Shown here one piece after another: positions 61,148-64,000 of a DNA stretch of 64,000 bases. The translations under genes were made by a program, and so were the position numbers. Below the pieces are notes generated by a model. It saw only the letters and a list, made by a program, of their open reading frames with translations, searched no databases and was not told the origin of the DNA. This DNA comes from Bryobacterales bacterium (GTDB lineage: Bacteria; Acidobacteriota; Terriglobia; Bryobacterales; Bryobacteraceae): NCBI GenBank assembly GCA_020847975.1, contig JADLBD010000282.1:16400-80399 (forward strand). The letters run 5' to 3'. The first letter of the stretch is position 1. Every line of letters begins with the position of its first letter.

Positions 61148-61997
61148 GTACCAGCACGTCGGCCACCCATTCCAGCCGGTCGCGAATCCGGCGCCGCACA
61201 TCCCGGGCAATCTCGTGGGATTCACGCACGGTCAGGTCCGGGTCCACCTCGAGATGGAGATCCACATGATACTGCAAGCCGGTCTTGCGCGCATAGCATT
61301 TCTCCACCAGCAGCGCCCCCGGCGCCTCGCTTGCCACGCTGCGAATCTCCTCAATCAACGCCGGATCGGGCATCGTGTCCATCAACTGGAGCGTAGAATC
61401 GCGCACCACCTTCACGCCGAGGTAAATGACGATGATCCCCACCAGGACGCCGCCCACATGGTCCGCCGTCAGAAAGCGCGACGGATCGTAAAGGGTCAGT
61501 CCCAGCGAGCACAGCGCCACCACCCCCGAGAGAATGTCCACGGTGTCGTTCCACGCGTCCGCCCGCAACCCTTCGCTGCGCGTCTTGCGGGCAAAGTGAA
61601 ACTTCCCGGCGGAAAGCCCGGTTTTCATCAGAATGGAAAATACCAGCGCCCAGGCCGCGTAGGCTTGCGGCGGCGGATGGATGTCATGCATCTTGCCGGT
61701 GGCGTTGATGGAAATGCCCGCTCCGGCAACCGCCAGCATGATCCCCACCACAAAGCCGCTCAGCGTTTCGAGCCTCCCGTGCCCGTAAGGATGATCTTCA
61801 TCCGCCGGGCGCGCCGCCGCCGCAAGTCCGAACAGCACCACTCCGGAAGCCACCACGTCGCTCGCCGACTCGAACCCGTCCGCCAGCACCGAAGTCGACC
61901 CTGCCAGAACCCCGGCCGTGATCTTGATCAACGCCAGCAGCCCGCTGATGGTCATCGAAAGGATTGCGACCCGCGAGGCTGTGAGCTTCTTCCACAT
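61125..61997 (-). CDS. Cation diffusion facilitator (CDF) metal efflux protein
   Basis: This 290-residue inner-membrane antiporter of the CDF family has six helices and a C-terminal cytoplasmic domain. It shows ADGFESASDVVASGVVLFGL in TM2, the family signature DEDHPYGHGRLETL, ADAWNDTVDILSG in TM5, and the metal-binding C-domain with YHVDLHLEVDPDLTV and DVLVHVEPG. The canonical site DxxxD/HxxxD is altered (DxxES and NxxxD), so the metal is uncertain and may not be zinc. It ends just inside the YfhO-like gene and starts 2 bases after the typA stop, so the three minus-strand genes form a run. Confidence 0.9.
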   Translation of the reverse strand: MWKKLTASRVAILSMTISGLLALIKITAGVLAGSTSVLADGFESASDVVASGVVLFGLAAAARPADEDHPYGHGRLETLSGFVVGIMLAVAGAGISINATGKMHDIHPPPQAYAAWALVFSILMKTGLSAGKFHFARKTRSEGLRADAWNDTVDILSGVVALCSLGLTLYDPSRFLTADHVGGVLVGIIVIYLGVKVVRDSTLQLMDTMPDPALIEEIRSVASEAPGALLVEKCYARKTGLQYHVDLHLEVDPDLTVRESHEIARDVRRRIRDRLEWVADVLVHVEPGPK

Positions 61998-61999
61998 GT

Positions 62000-63802
<1,803 letters not shown>

Positions 63803-63915
63803 GCGGAGTATCGTGTGGGGAAAATTCTATTGTCGCACGCAGCCCGAGGATCCGTCTTTTCGAAGTGCGCTGTGGGTGCGCGACATGGAAGTGAAGATTC
63901 GGCAGGTTTCTTTTT

Positions 63916-63951
63916 TTGAGCCCATAAGCCGAGCGTATATGCTACGCTCGG
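63916..63951 (+). promoter_or_regulatory. Promoter with overlapping palindromic operator
   Basis: A TTGAGC (63916-63921) and TATGCT (63938-63943) lie 16 bases apart. A 9-bp inverted repeat CCGAGCGTA/TACGCTCGG (63929-63951, 5-base spacer) covers the -10 box. AAGGAG (63955-63960) then precedes the ATG at 63967. The arrangement suits a repressor site. A leader hairpin is less likely, since it would lie partly before the transcript start. Confidence 0.5.
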
Positions 63952-63966
63952 TTCAAGGAGACGCCT

Positions 63967-64000
63967 ATGCCCGAGTCGCTGACCGACCTGGAAGAACAAC
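63967..64000 (+). CDS. Start of a gene cut by the window end
   Basis: Only the first 11 codons (MPESLTDLEEQ) are inside the window. AAGGAG lies 6 bases before the ATG, so the start is convincing. The product cannot be identified. It is divergent from typA. Confidence 0.7.
   Translation, partial: MPESLTDLEEQ

Overview
The window looks like chromosomal DNA of an acidobacterium of the Solibacter/Bryobacter type (Bryobacterales). This is an inference from gene content, not a database match. The signs are: high GC; five very large Oar-like TonB-dependent receptors that start with a carboxypeptidase-regulatory (CNA-B-like) domain; many secreted carbohydrate-active proteins; a PEP-CTERM protein; and a winged-helix/transmembrane regulator of a type common in Acidobacteria. 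No tRNA, CRISPR array, intact insertion sequence or phage was seen.

Layout. 1-5689 (minus strand): receptor 1, an enolase-superfamily enzyme and a secreted Tyr/Gly-rich protein. 5801-8533: a subclass B3 metallo-beta-lactamase with a methyltransferase, a small unknown protein and mscL. 8659-12742: receptor 2 with a PD40 propeller protein. 12767-14436: an antisense transposase remnant, then a tight four-gene operon headed by a LysW-like zinc ribbon with a long acidic tail. 14569-21337: receptor 3 behind a consensus promoter, facing a propeller protein and a glycosidase lipoprotein. 21448-24142: SRP RNA, dnaX, ybaB and recR. 24149-26152: a membrane protein with a degenerate JAMM domain, and a nucleotidyltransferase. 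26156-37213: a PUL-like locus with receptor 4 and three glycosidase-like proteins.

37264-41673 is housekeeping: an ABC exporter, an alkyltransferase-like protein, a coiled-coil protein, yceD, rpmF and plsX. 41737-47860 holds a GH2 enzyme, a DsbD-type protein, a PEP-CTERM protein and an acidobacterial secreted protein. 47861-49089 is a low-gene stretch with two small basic or coiled-coil genes. 49090-55873 has the membrane regulator divergent from receptor 5, which is followed by a heparinase II/III-like lyase. 55957-59130 holds a DUF3800 protein, an AraC-type pseudogene remnant and a multi-CNA-B secreted protein. 58964-63802 (minus strand) carries a YfhO-like membrane protein, a CDF metal transporter and typA. 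A new gene begins at 63967.

How it fits together. Four of the five receptors are followed at once, on the same strand, by a single and different secreted or degradative protein, and no SusD-like lipoprotein appears. I read these as small one-receptor/one-enzyme uptake modules. The best candidates for something undescribed are the zinc-ribbon/CNA-B/TlpA operon (12935-14436) and this modular arrangement.
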